This document shows positions 11,876 to 23,060 of a stretch of 64,000 nucleotides of DNA, piece by piece. Position numbers and translations under genes: made by a program. Position 1 is the stretch's first letter. Every line of letters begins with the position of its first letter. Source of the stretch: Tricholoma matsutake (lineage: Eukaryota > Basidiomycota > Agaricomycetes > Agaricales > Tricholomataceae); assembly GCA_026075535.2 (NCBI GenBank), contig AP026550.1:7316001-7380000 (forward strand), written 5' to 3'. The notes under the pieces are model-generated. The model was given only the letters and a program-made list of their open reading frames with translations. It was not told the origin of the DNA and did no database searches.

Positions 11876-12110
11876 ACTGGTGGTTGGCAGGTGGCAAGCT
11901 AAGGAGCTGGTATACTAGTAGACTGAGGTGGAAAGCTGAGAGCTCAAAGACAATATCCAAAAAGCAGATTGGAATCTCAACACAAACTCGACATGTTGTG
12001 ATGTGGTGCATGAGAACACAAAACTCAGAAGACACAACACAAGACTCAAGCTCAAGAACCAGATGGAAGGATGAAGCTGCATGAGTCAAATCACACTCTC
12101 ATCACCAAGA

Positions 12111-12227
12111 TGGACACCCCAGAGGTGCCCTATAGCAATGGCGAGGCCACGAGATGGTATCGCAATGCTGAACTACAACAATGTGACTATGTGACTCTAC
12201 CTACATGGTCATGTGACTACCTGGAGT
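12111..12227. repeat. 118-bp direct repeat, right copy
   Basis: This is a near-identical copy of 9877-9994, with differences mainly at CpG sites (gaggccatgag versus gaggccacgag). Its last base runs straight into the 11-bp tandem array that starts at about 12,228. Confidence 0.7.
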
Positions 12228-12720
12228 GAGTCCAACTGGAGTCCAACTGGAGTCCAACTGGAGTCCAACTGGAGTCCAACTGGAGTCCAACTGGAGTCCA
12301 ACTGGAGTCCAACTGGAGTCCAACTGGAGTCCAACTGGAGTCCAACTGGAGTCCAACTGGAGTCCAACTGGAGTCCAACTGGAGTCCAACTGGAGTCCAA
12401 CTGGAGTCCAACTGGAGTCCAACTGGAGTCCACTGGGAGTCCAACTGGAGTCCACTGGGAGTCCAACTGGAGTCCACTGGGAGTCCAACTGGAGTCCACT
12501 GGGAGTCCAACTGGGGTCCAGCCAGAGTCCAACTGGGGTCCAACCAGAGTCCAACTGGGGTCCAACCAGAGTCCAACTGGAGTCTGCTGGGAGTCCAACT
12601 GGAGTCCGCTAGGAGTTCAACCAGAGTCCACTCAGAGTCCAACCAGAGTCCACTGGGAGTTCAACCAGAGTCCACTCGGAGTCCAACCAGAGTCCACTGG
12701 GAGTCCAACCAGAGTCTGCA
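12228..12720. repeat. 11-bp tandem array, unit GAGTCCAACTG
   Basis: About 17-18 almost perfect units of GAGTCCAACTG fill 12,228-12,422. Diverged units follow to 12,720, in which a base is lost or Arg/Gly-type variants (gagtccactgg, gggtccaacca) appear. Because 11 is not divisible by three, every frame stays open and yields artificial ORFs on both strands. The reverse complement (GGACTCCAGTT) forms similar arrays at 18.3-18.9, 24.0, 25.6, 61.0, 62.4 and 63.2 kb, always next to a tRNA-like module. Confidence 0.95.
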
Positions 12721-12744
12721 CCAATTGATTATTATTATTATTAA

Positions 12745-12845
12745 TAACAGAAAAATATTTTGACCCACATGAGGATTGAACCCTCAGCAGTTTACTTACA
12801 TAACATAATGGTAACACATTAACCACTAGACCACCTAGGCATTTA
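12745..12845 (-). other. tRNA-like Pol III module (A box and B box)
   Basis: On the minus strand TGGTCTAGTGGTTAA (A-box-like, about 12,815-12,830) is followed by GGGTTCAATCC (B-box-like, about 12,770-12,782). The module points left, toward the 11-bp array. A full cloverleaf is not evident and the distance between boxes is longer than in a simple tRNA. I call it tRNA-derived, not a tRNA gene. Confidence 0.6.
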
Positions 12846-12849
12846 TTGA

Positions 12850-14049
12850 TGCTTGAATACATAACACTATCACTATCACCCAGTTTACGCATGCTGCCAC
12901 AGCTGCAAAATTCACCAACTGCTGCACTGCCACAACTGCCACATCAACCATTACCACCAACTGCTCAACTGTCACAACACCATCGCCACCCATCCACGTC
13001 AACAACACTATCAAAACATGCCAGCAACCAGATCAGCCAACTCTGGCACTCACTACAGCACCGATCAGAAGCAATCCCCAAAGCCAAAAGCATGCAAATG
13101 TGCTCAATCATCGCTGGACAACAAACCTAAGCAGAAGAAAGCCCAAAAGGAGAGCAAGGGGAGCAAGACCGACAACGAGCAGGAAGAAAAGAAGAAAGGG
13201 AACACAAAGGACCAGGAGAAGGAGAAAAGGGCAAAGAGGAACAAGGGAGTGAGGTATGCTGCCCCCACCGTTGCCATCCTGTGCTGACAGGATGGCATTT
13301 TTTTCTTTTAGAAAGACTTCATTAGCATGGGCGCAAGAGGATGCAGCTGCTGAGGCAGCTGGTACCCCGCCCAAACTTCCAAGGTAAGTTTTTTTTGTTC
13401 TATTTCTATTTCTATTTCTATTTCTTTCTACTGACATTTCTAATATAGGGCTGAACTTGTTCTTGAAATGAGTGGGCTATCGGTAGCCCCCCCACCACAT
13501 GCTCTCTCGCCAGCAGCAACAGCCCACCCAGCTCTTGCCCCAATGGGCTGCCCATGACACTCGGATGTTGTAACCCCCAAAGCTGCCAAAAATGCCAGTG
13601 ACAGCGGCAACAAGCAGGACAATGGCAACAAGGGGAAGAACAACAACCCCAGTGATAATGACAACAAAAGCACCGATGACGACAGCCAGCACCAGGGGAA
13701 GGATGATGACAGTGACGGCAATGACCAGCACATGGGGGACAACTGCAAGAGTGACAACAACAACAATGAAAGCAGTGGGAACAACAAGGAGGAGGACAAC
13801 AACAACAGCGACAAGGAGGATGACAATGACATCGACAGCAAGAAGCATGGCGAGAAGAACAACAACGAGCAGAACGATGGGAAGATGAAGACCAGCAGGA
13901 AGATGAAGAACGGTGAGAAGAACAACAACAATGTGAAGAACAGTGAGCAGAACCACGAGAACAAGAATGAGAACAACAACAACAAGAACAAGAACAAGAA
14001 CAACAACAACAATGAGAACAACAACAACAACAACAAGAACAATGAGACT

Positions 14050-14080
<31 letters not shown>

Positions 14081-15801
14081 AGAATGGGGACAGGGATGAG
14101 GATGGGGACAAGAACGAGAATGACAATGATGATGACGACAATGATGGCGACAAGAACAAGAACAAGAACAAGAACAAGAATGTCACCAACACCAACACCA
14201 ATGATGCAGATGAGGGGGAGGACAACAATGGGACTGACAACAACAACAACAGGACTGACAGTGGCAACCCCACAAACCTTGTCACCGCCACCGATGCTGC
14301 CGCCAACTGTGCCACCACTGCTGCTTGTTCTACTAACCCTGCCCCTGCTTTGGTAAAAGGTAAATATTTTACCATAGTATTGTTGTTATCCTTAATGTTA
14401 GATTAGACTTTCCTCAATGTGACCCCAAGGGTGCTTGTTGACTTGGTAAAATTTCTTGCTGTCATAATATTTGTAATTTTTGTAATTGAAGATCTTCATG
14501 TACATGAGGGAACCAAGGATAGCATTGGAAGCAAAGGTAACAATTTTATCTTTGAATGGTTTGCTTTTTTAAAGCCCATTCTTATTAGATATGGACTTCT
14601 CACTCCCAGGAATTGACCAAGGTAACATTATCTGGATCTTGTTTTCTATTTCCAACCCATATTAGATGTACCTATGGCTAGTCCACCAACCAGCCCTTCA
14701 CAAAAATTACAGGGAGCCTCACATACTACTGGTGGTGTTATCCATGGCCATGCCTATGGAAATGTGCTCAACCTTGCAGATTCTCATGACCTGGAAACTG
14801 ATGCTGCAGCTTCGGTCATGGGTAAAGTTTACTTATATGACTCGTGTGTTGATCCTGCCACTACCAAGCCAAAGTCTGCATTCAAGCTTAAAGTTACGAC
14901 TTCATTGGGTGTGGTTCTATCAAAGCTGGCAGAGAAAGATTCTCCAGTTCGCCATAAGTCATCTGACTAACCATTTTTTGGAATATGTTTGTAAGGTTTC
15001 TGCAGGTCAAAATTCAAGAATTTTTGTATATGAAGATGACCTTTGGAATATTAAAGGATGCTATTCCACTGCAATCAAAGATGAAGAACCTGTCACATAG
15101 AACTTCATTAATGGAGAATATGTTCTTCCAGTTTCAATTGTAAGTTGTGTTTTATTTAATATTGGAAAAATTCAGCTATCTATCAATAGGAATGTGAACC
15201 TGCTTTCCAGTCTGTTATGCATACAAAATCTCTATCTATATTGCCAACCCTTACTCGTGATTCTGCTCCTGCCTCACTTTCAACTTTGGCTACTACCACT
15301 CTCACTCCCTTCAAGAACGATCTTATAACTCGTCTCAATATTCCATCAAATTTGGCTGATCATACTGATGGTGGTCTTCACATTGGCTATCAAAAGTATA
15401 AAGCATTCTTAGAGGCCAATGCAACTTTGGCTGCACTCTGTGCCTCTGGAGAATGGGAAGGAAGGAAGCCTTCAGTCACTGATTTGATTGAAATTTTTCA
15501 GTCTAAATCCATGTGGCATGCCAACCATTCCAAAGCTTTCTCCCGAGTATTTGACTATCCTGAGATGGTGAGCTGGTTGGAGAGGAGGAAAGATGCTCCT
15601 TCCAATATTGAGCTTTGGGGCTATGAGAAGGTTGCATACAATTTCAAGGATCTTTTTGCTTTTTTGGATGGCAAAGCCAAAGAAGTGGGTAAATCAGGGG
15701 GCAAGAGCAAAGGAAAGATGAAGTTGAAGGATGAAAATGGTGCTGGTAGTGGTAGTGGGTCCAAGAAGAAAGGTGACAAGAAGAAGAAGGGTTCAAAGTA
15801 A
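12850..15801 (+). CDS. Spliced hypothetical protein with long Asn-rich region
   Basis: Coding starts in a basic N-terminus (ATG at 13,018, MPATRSANSG; an upstream Pro/Thr-rich frame from 12,892 may also belong). Two introns keep one frame: 13,254-13,311 (gtatgc...ttttag, branch-like ctgac) and 13,384-13,448 (gtaagt...atatag). The middle exon (13,449-14,359) is Asn/Asp/Lys-rich from AAC and GAC triplets and has one in-frame TGA near 13,556. A third intron is likely at 14,360-14,401. The final exon (15,217-15,801) has a compact domain with SVTDLIEIFQSKSMWHANHS and WLERRKDAPSNIELWGYEK, then a Gly/Lys tail. I recall this pattern from mushroom multicopy proteins of unknown function. Exons between 14.4 and 15.2 kb (for example 14,674-14,970) are uncertain. 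It lies just upstream of the KDZ-associated gene in the same orientation. Confidence 0.5.
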
Positions 15802-15837
15802 GTAAATAGTTAGAGCCCATGCAATTGCAATAGATTT

Positions 15838-18252
15838 TTGAGCTTGCTGCCTTATAGCATGTGGCAAATTCATCCTCTGGAATTCCTTCAAGTTTTAATC
15901 TGGAAGATTGTTTTAAATCTGAACCAGCTGCAACTTTTATTATGGATATCAATTGTCTTCAATATCCTACCAACCATCACTGCTCTACCTGAGGAAAGCC
16001 CATTCCCAGAAATCCCCTTCAAACTGTTCAGCCAATTTATTCAGGATAATTTCAGTTCCAAAATTTCACTTTCGTTCTTGTTATTCTGTTCACTATGACA
16101 GATAACACAGACTTGTTGAATTTACATTCAAGGCAACAAAATCCAAAATGCACAGGAGAAAAATGTGTCACCATTTCTAGTTGGATGAAATGCCTTGCTT
16201 GTGCAATGGACAATAAATTGTACAAGCAACAAGACATCAGGTTACTCAAGAAATCAGACAATGTCACTAAAACAAAGACAAGAATCAACAATATTGGAAC
16301 TAAACTTGATGCGCTGGCCAAGCTGTTGGATTTAAATCCTTATAATGACAATGGTCAATTTCAGCAGAAGCTCAAGCCAGTTTCACACAAATCTATCAAT
16401 CCAATCCATGTTATATGTCCTAACTCATATGAATGTGAAATTTGAACTGTCAACCCCGGTCACTGCTGCAAATCACTAAATCACAAGATATTCCATTGGT
16501 GACCTTAATCAAAGGCTTTGGATATTATGAAGATGTTCCAGTATTGACTGGGAAATGTCCAGATTGTCAAACTGCTTATCATGCAGATCATGAACATACA
16601 CCAGTTTCTGGTGAACAAGGTCAATTTGACAGACTATATCTGAATTCTGCCAAGTACATTAAAGCTGGACAGAATATCTGGGTGGATAGGCTGTTTTCCA
16701 ACATTGTTCTGTCTGCTATGTATAGCTTTCATGCTTCAGCTGCAGCCATTACAGAATTTTGGAATAATGCTTTCTGGGAAAACCTATCAGGAACCTGTCC
16801 AAAACTTTCTTGGCATCAGACTTGGCATATATATGTCCAAGAATCAATTTGTACAGTTGCCTCTGCATCAGGCATTAATCTTGTGCTCCAAGATGGTCTT
16901 GCAATCGATGAAGTCACAAAAGAGGCATTTGAAATATTAGGAGAAGGTGGAATGATACAGGCTGCAGATCAACATTCATGCTCAGAATGTACTCACCAGT
17001 ACAAGGGCACTTCTGATGTAATTGCAGGAGGTGATCTAGCAGCAATAGTTGGAGTGGATGAAAATACACCTGTGCCTGCATATGAAGGTGATAGAACCCT
17101 TGAAAATGAAGGACAAGAACAAAATACTACAGGCAATCTAGAGAGCCCCCAAGATGGTGACAATATGGATATTGATTATTCACCTGTCAAACTTGTGGTG
17201 ATGGATGGGATTGTTATGGGGCCTAATGTATGTATTTTGACTGTTACATATAACTAAAGCTAATAGCTTTCTAGCATTGTGCATATGAAGATTGCACATC
17301 TCAACTTGCCAATTCTCGTGGAGGAGCATTTTGTGCATTACATGAATCTGAATATGGGGCTAAATGCAGAATCTGTGGCTGTACCAATCAGAAAGTTGTT
17401 ATGACTCAAGCATGCCCACAGCATCAGGAACAATGGAAGAAACACACTGAAAAACACAACCAACACATCTTTTCTGGCATCTGGAGAATATTGCAGCGAC
17501 CAAATGAAAATATGCCTTGGACAGCTCCAATTACTGAGAATGTACAACCACATGATGAACCTGCCCCAGAGCCACAAAGGACCAATTATTTCACTGCCCC
17601 AAGATTCTATTGTGTGGAAACTATATGTGCTCCATGTGGTGTGGTTATTGCATGGGCAAAGTTTGCCAAATTGGAGTCACCAACAAATATTTTGGCATTT
17701 CTGGAAAAGGTATATCCTACAGAAGAATCCCGACCAGCATATATCCGCATAGACAAAGCATGTCTTGTGCTTCGTACTAGTATTGCCAGTGGGTCTTGGG
17801 AGTCTATTTGAAAGAAAACAACTCAATTCATAGTTGATTCATAGTTGATGCCTACCATTATATCAATCATCATGCATCAGACTTTTTGTGCTGAAAGTGG
17901 TGTAATCCTGCTCCTATGAATGGCTCAGCCCCTAATCTTGTTATTGTTTAAGAGGATGAACAAGGGAGACAGCATTACAAGTGTGCATTTAATACTCAGG
18001 TAAGCATTCACTAACTTCAGTCATGATTGATACAATATAATAAATATATCACAGGCATGTGAGCAATTGAATGCATGGCTAGGGGGATATGAATCAATTC
18101 TTAAAAGGATGACCCCAGGCAACTTCAATTGGTTCTTGCATACCATGCTATTTTATCACACTGGGCATGTTATTAACAAACAAACAAGAAAAGCCAGTAA
18201 CTTGACTAATAATGGTGATAGTGATGGTGATGGTAATGATGATGACATGTAG
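15838..18252 (+). pseudogene. CxC5/CxC6-type protein associated with KDZ transposons
   Basis: Features in order: an N-terminal helical part; a first cysteine cluster with CPNSYEC and, after a frameshift at about 16,443, GKCPDCQTAYHADHEH; the helical segment with YLNSAKYIKAGQNIWVDRLF; a second cluster with HSCSECTHQYKG; VVMDGIVMGPN; then HCAYEDC, CRICGC and CPQH clusters. Next come YCVETICAPCGVVIAWAKF, ESRPAYIRIDKACLVLR and the C-terminal FNTQ/ACEQLNAWLGGYESILKRM. Introns are clear at 17,228-17,274 (gtatgt...tctag, 47 nt) and 18,000-18,054 (gtaagc...cacag). This arrangement fits the cysteine-cluster proteins described with Kyakuja-Dileera-Zisupton transposons. An 11-bp tandem duplication (tcatagttgat) near 17,829-17,853 and several stops break the frame, so it is a pseudogene. 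No KDZ transposase is in the window. Confidence 0.75.
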
Positions 18253-18282
18253 GTAGTTTCTGATAGTAATATTATGGTCTTG

Positions 18283-18345
18283 TGGTTAAATTCCACTTGG
18301 AGTCCAGTTGGAGTCCAGTTGGACTATGTAGAGCAAATATAAACT
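18283..18345. repeat. Short stretch of 11-bp GAGTCCAGTTG units
   Basis: Three units (ggagtccagttggagtccagttggac) follow the end of the KDZ-associated gene and precede a tRNA-like module. Confidence 0.7.
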
Positions 18346-18383
18346 TTGTAAATTGTATCTCATGACCCTAATATGGTAAAAAT

Positions 18384-18478
18384 ATGTCAGGCACATGGCT
18401 CAGGTGGTTAGAGCACTCTGAAATCTGCTTATTTAAGCTGGAGAGCAGAGGTTGAGGGTTCAAGTCTTGAAAATACAA
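18384..18478 (+). other. tRNA-like Pol III module (plus strand)
   Basis: TGGCTCAGGTGGTTAGAGCAC is a good A-box/D-arm match and GGGTTCAAGTCTT a good B-box match, separated by about 50 nt. It points right, toward the array and element terminus at 18,540-18,875. A weak acceptor stem and the long spacing argue against a functional tRNA. Confidence 0.65.
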
Positions 18479-18539
18479 GTATTTTATATTTTCAGATGCA
18501 AGCTTGAGTGATAAGTTCTGAGTCCCTGTCCAATCCAAC

Positions 18540-18875
18540 TGGAGTCATAACAGGATAATGACTTGTGAATTGCTTAAGTAGCATTGAACATGTTCATCTG
18601 GTTGGACTCCAGTTGGACTCCCAGTGGACTCTGGTTGGACTCCCAGTAGACTCCAGTTGGACTCCCAGTAGACTCCAGTTGGACTCCAGTTGGACTCCGG
18701 TTGGACTCCCAGTGGACTCTGGTTGGACTCTGGTTGGACTCCAGTGGGGGGGATGAACTCTACTTGACTTAATGTAGTTCAACTGGACTCCACTCAGACT
18801 CCACTTGGACTCCAGTCGGACTCCAGTCAGTCCAGTCAGAGTCCACTAGGACAGGTGGGGGACTGTAAAGTACTG
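18540..18875 (+). mobile_element. Right end of a transposon: GGACTCC array plus terminus
   Basis: GGACTCCAGTT and GGACTCCCAGT units run from about 18,596 to 18,850. They are followed by the terminal motif ctaggacaggtgggggactgtaaagtactg, ending at 18,875. The same terminus ends the elements at 25,685 and 62,540. The next 8 bp (cttcattg, 18,876-18,883) would be the target duplication; no left partner was found. The left end could be the array at 12,228 with its mirror-image tRNA-like module. Confidence 0.7.
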
Positions 18876-18883
18876 CTTCATTG

Positions 18884-20140
18884 CAAGAGAGGAAGGGACA
18901 GGGGCAACAAAGGGAAAGATGGCCTACTACCTATAGTACTATATCGCCCAATTGGTCTGAAATCTCCCAGGGAGTCTGAAATTCAATTTCTACATTTTAT
19001 CTGCTTGTGCAATCCCCCTGGAGTTTTATGGGATCTAATTGACTAGTAGTAATGGATGTATGTATGATTTCACTAAGGAATACAAGCTGTGGAAGCAGTT
19101 GAGAAACAGTAGCCAGAGTGATCAAACAGTGATACAAATGAAAATGTCTTGTTCACCATAGCAAAAATCACTCCCAAAGCCTGAAAAATTTTTACAGGAC
19201 ACCTACACTAGACCAAACTATGGTAACACACTCTCTTCAAGTCTCTGGGGTGGTGAGCCCATGTTCAAGAGCAAGGAGAGACAGCATGACAAAACTCATT
19301 GAAATTCAAGGTCTGCCCAGAAACAGTATGTAGTGCATGCACTTTACATTTGCTTGTGATTTCTCGTGCCTCAGGCATCTCGAGCCACTTGCCATTGAGC
19401 CGGCCAGTGGACATTCAATTTTACCATGACAAAGTGTGACAAAATTGACAGTGTCCCTTCATCGCTCTTGAACATGGGCACAACACCCCCAGAGATTTGC
19501 AGAGAGCATACTACCATAGTCTGGTATAGTGTAGGTGTCCTGTCAAATTTTTTTGGGCTTTGGGAGTGGTTTTTGCCATGGTGAACAAGACATTTTCATT
19601 TGTATCACTGTTTGATCACTCTGGCTACTGTTTCTCAACTGCTTCCACAGCTTGTATTCCTTAGTGAAATCATACATACATCCGTTACTACTGGTCAATT
19701 AGATCCCATAAAACTCTGGGGGGATTGCGCAAGCAGATAAAATGTAGAAATTGAATTTCAGACTCCCTGGGAGATTTCAGACCAATTGGGCGATATAGTA
19801 TGCTAAAAAATAGCTATCTGCCTTATACATATTGAGAATATGGCTGCATCAAGACTTTCTATACACAGTAGGGTCACATCATGACATTGGAATGATGGGA
19901 TTGATGGGAATTTGATGGGAATTTGATGGGAATTTGATTGATTAATGGGGAATTGATGGCAATGTGATGGGAATGCATAGTGGGCATTGTTTCACAACCC
20001 AATTCTATATCTAGCATTTCTTTGATGTGGATATTGATGCATGCATGCTTGGAGTGTTTTTTGTATATATGGTTGTTTTGTGGGCACATTATGTGTGTTG
20101 GTGTGTGTGTAGTAAGTCTGTGAGGGCACCAGACTTACAG
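18884..20140. repeat. Dispersed repeat R1, copy 2 (split by a foldback element)
   Basis: It matches 1841-2190 but is interrupted at 18,938/19,799 by an 860-bp inverted-repeat element. It keeps the TTGATGGGAATTTG microrepeat, with one more unit than copy 1, and the agggcaccagacttaca end. Confidence 0.85.
18939..19798. mobile_element. Foldback MITE, 860 bp, TA target duplication
   Basis: Both ends read CTATATCGCCCAATTGGTCT inward. The terminal inverted repeats extend about 335 bp on each side with scattered mismatches and enclose a unique core of roughly 190 bp. It is flanked by TA (18,937-18,938 and 19,799-19,800). The empty site in repeat R1 at 1841-2190 contains a single TA at that point, which proves the boundaries. 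No coding frame of note. TA duplication suggests a Tc1/mariner or pogo/Fot1-type transposase acted in trans; the broken pogo copy next door (20.5-23.1 kb) is a possible relative, but I could not compare its ends. Confidence 0.93.
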
Positions 20141-20479
20141 AACTGTTCTACTGTATTAGGGCAGGTAGTTGGCAACCTAAACCAATGCAACACTTTATGT
20201 GAGCTGAGAATATATTTTGAATGTTTTGATGGGTTAGGAGGGTGGACAAATATCTTAGGATGATGCTATAAGACAGCTGTAATTTTAGAGCACATTGTTG
20301 TCATGCTATGAATATTTTTGCAATGTGACTGCCAAACAGAGAAAATCAATGATCTTGGCCACCCATGAGAATTCTTGCCTTTGACTCCTACCCCCACTTC
20401 AGAATGCTATTCTGAATGCTCTAGCACATTGATTTGCAGAATTTGGGAGTGCATCAATATGTAAGTAGTCTTACAGTAA

Positions 20480-23060
20480 TTCAAGTATTTGTGGTATCTG
20501 ATGGTTTTCCACACCTAGGATTTCGATGTCTCTGCTGTCCTGCCTGGGTCTCAATCTCACCAGATTGCATCCTTGATGGCACCTCAATCCTTCCATCCTG
20601 TGTCTCCAAACCACTGTCTGTTACCCTGGGTACCAAGTCAATTCCAATTTTGGGGCCTATGGCATGTTCTTCACTTCTGTCTTGTGATATATCTGGCTCA
20701 TTCTCTCCTTCAAAAGCATTTCCATCATGAGCCTCCTCAATCTCTCTGGTATCTTGAGCTGTGAGAGGACATTTGCCCATGCATGGGTGAGGATGTGGGC
20801 GAGGCTGTGGCTGCTCAGTACTAGGTTGGTTTCCATTATCTTCTGCCACAGCTTCCTCATTCACCTCTGGGACAGCTGCCTCCTCACGGTGTCCACAAAT
20901 CACCCAAATTTGGTGTTGTCAGTGTGATCTTGGAATTGGGATCTCTTCTTCACTGTTGGAGTCAGAGTCTGAGTCACTCTCTGATGACTCAGTCACCTCT
21001 GATGGCTTGGAATCCAAATCATCTGCACCTGCACCACTGCCCTCAGCCACAGCTGCACCCCTCCCTCTCGCATGTCTGCCTCCACCTTGCCTACCACCTC
21101 TGGTGCCTCTAACATGGCCACGAGCCCTTTCTGCCCTTGTGGCAGCCATAGAGGCCTTCTTTACCTCTCACTCAGCCACCTTCCTTGCCTTCTCAATTGC
21201 CCTCTGATGGTCAAGAATGTTTTTCTTCAGGACTTTGAATCGTGGGGCAGCCTCTTTGAAGACATCTTTCATCCCCCTCTCCCAGTCCTGTCATGCAAAA
21301 AAGTCCAAGTTTTTGGCAGCTGTCACATGGTGCACATGTCCAGAGGTTAGTTTATTTTGGTTTTTTCACTTTGCCTTCTTGAATGCTTGCTTTCTCAACC
21401 TCTCATTTTCCAGGTCCATAAGTTTCATTTGTGCATAATCCTCCTCCAGAGCAATACCAGCCTGCACAATAATGTCTCAGAGCATCAAGTTCTTGGCCCA
21501 AAGTGCACTTTGAGATGATGTGCCTGGAAGTGGTGGGGGAACCTCAATGTGATACCACTCCATTGGCTCCTCATCATCATTCAACAACTCCTACAGTTCT
21601 TCTCCTAGAGTGTTGGCATCATGGTGGAGCATGATTGCTGTTGTGGCTGATGGTGTTGGTGTTGGGGTAGGTGTGGGGATGAGGATGGATGGCAAATGTG
21701 CAGGAAGAGTTGTGCAGCCTGCATAGTTGTATTCTTCAATGGCTCAAAGGCAGAAAGAGGGATGGCATCATAATTCAGTGGCCATATTCCAGTCTTTTGG
21801 AAGGCAGACTGAATTGTCATAGTCTTTAGTGCTTCAACACATGCAGTGTGGTAACAAGCTAGTAGGTTATCTTTTCTGATTGCAATAAGAGATTGTGATG
21901 CAAGAGTCACCTCATGTTTCCATGACTGTGTGAGGGGTCCAAAAGCACCAACATTGCATGACTGTAGGGCATGTGTGGTGTGCAATGGAGGACATATAAT
22001 AATAATCTTTTTGTCAGCAGCATACTTGCAGAATGTGAAGGTGCAGTGTGAGTTATGGCCATCCAAGATTAAAAGCTGATACTGTCTGGCAGCTTTGTCT
22101 CATGTTGCCGGATCAAAATCATTTTGAAGCCATGCAGAACCGAACTCTTGATCTGTCCAACCATTAGGAGATATCGATATGCTGTCAGCAATTTGTAAGA
22201 TCAATGCCTTTACATAGAATTAAAATGATATGAACCTTGCATTACAAGGGTTGTTTTGTCCCCATTCTGAACTCCATCACTGGCCCTGGAATATCACAGA
22301 CAGATGAAGAATGGATCCATCAGCACAGATGGTTTCAATGACTGTAACAAGCTCCCTGTGGCCATCCTCAATGGAATAGACAGTTTTTTGATCTCTGTCA
22401 ATCATGGCAGTAATCCTCACACCAATACCTAGCTTAATCCCATTTTTGTCCATATTGTAGAGATACCCAGGTAGAATATTATATTCTTTGATCACCTCAG
22501 TCAGCATATCAAAGAATTCATTGACTGCAAATTGGTTCAATGCCTTTGTGCATGCCTTTTCTAGCCCTGTAGTTTTCTTCATCTTAAATCTGGATGGTGC
22601 TTGCAGAACTGTTTCAGCCATGATCCTCCAATGTGTCAGCCCAAAATTGCAGTGGCACACTGACCAACCGATGTATATGTCATAGAACACCATGATGGCC
22701 TTGAATTTTGATCCATTTTGCCAAGATTTCCTCCTGGGCCTCTGTGAGAGTCTGCTCATCAACATGTGCTTCCTGGCAAGTCTTTCCCCCTAGTACACAC
22801 TCAGTAACATGGAATCACCTTGAGAAATAGTACATACCCTGCAGACAGAAGCCAAGGGAAGATCATGGGATACCAAAGTCCTGTGCTGCTCGGCATGCAG
22901 AATAATTCTGGTGACCATTAGATATTGTACCTGATTCTTGAATGGCCACAACTGCAAGTTTGATTCATTCATCCTGTGGTTGGCTAATAATATCAAGAGG
23001 AATAGAGACATTAGGATGTGGAGATAGAGAAGACACCACCATTTCAAGAGGAATAGTGGG
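20480..23060 (-). pseudogene. Pogo/CENP-B-type DDE transposase, decayed
   Basis: On the minus strand, from 23,060 leftward: an HTH_psq/CENP-B-like DNA-binding part (AAQDFGIP-like followed by LGFRLQG-like residues), then EAHVDEQTLTEAQEEILAKW. The DDE core follows with LYNMDKNGIKLGIG (first acidic residue), TVIETICADGSIL..SVIFQG, and, in the frame 22,066-21,605, MDGHNSHCTFTFC and LHTTHALQSCNVGAFGPL holding the later acidic residues. A long C-terminus (21.6-20.5 kb) is Arg/Gly-rich and then acidic, Ser/Asp-rich. At least five stops, mostly TGA, break it. It would have cut and moved TA-duplicating elements. TIRs were not located. Confidence 0.8.

Noticed and set aside
12228..12720. CRISPR array
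   Set aside because: The units are 11 bp, contiguous and without spacers, in a eukaryotic context.
12201..12728. Long open frames over the 11-bp array, four on the minus and two on the plus strand
   Set aside because: All are by-products of a repeat whose unit (11 bp) is not a multiple of three and has no stop; composition is purely periodic.
13440..14375. 311-codon minus-strand frame, Leu/Ser-rich, looking like a membrane protein
   Set aside because: It is the complement of the AAC/GAC triplets of the Asn-rich plus-strand exon, whose introns are well formed.
18384..18875. A tRNA-derived SINE with a GGACTCC tail
   Set aside because: I first read the module plus array as a SINE. The mirror-image partner ends and 8-bp duplications at 24.0 and 61.0 kb show DNA transposon termini. 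A SINE origin of the module itself remains possible.
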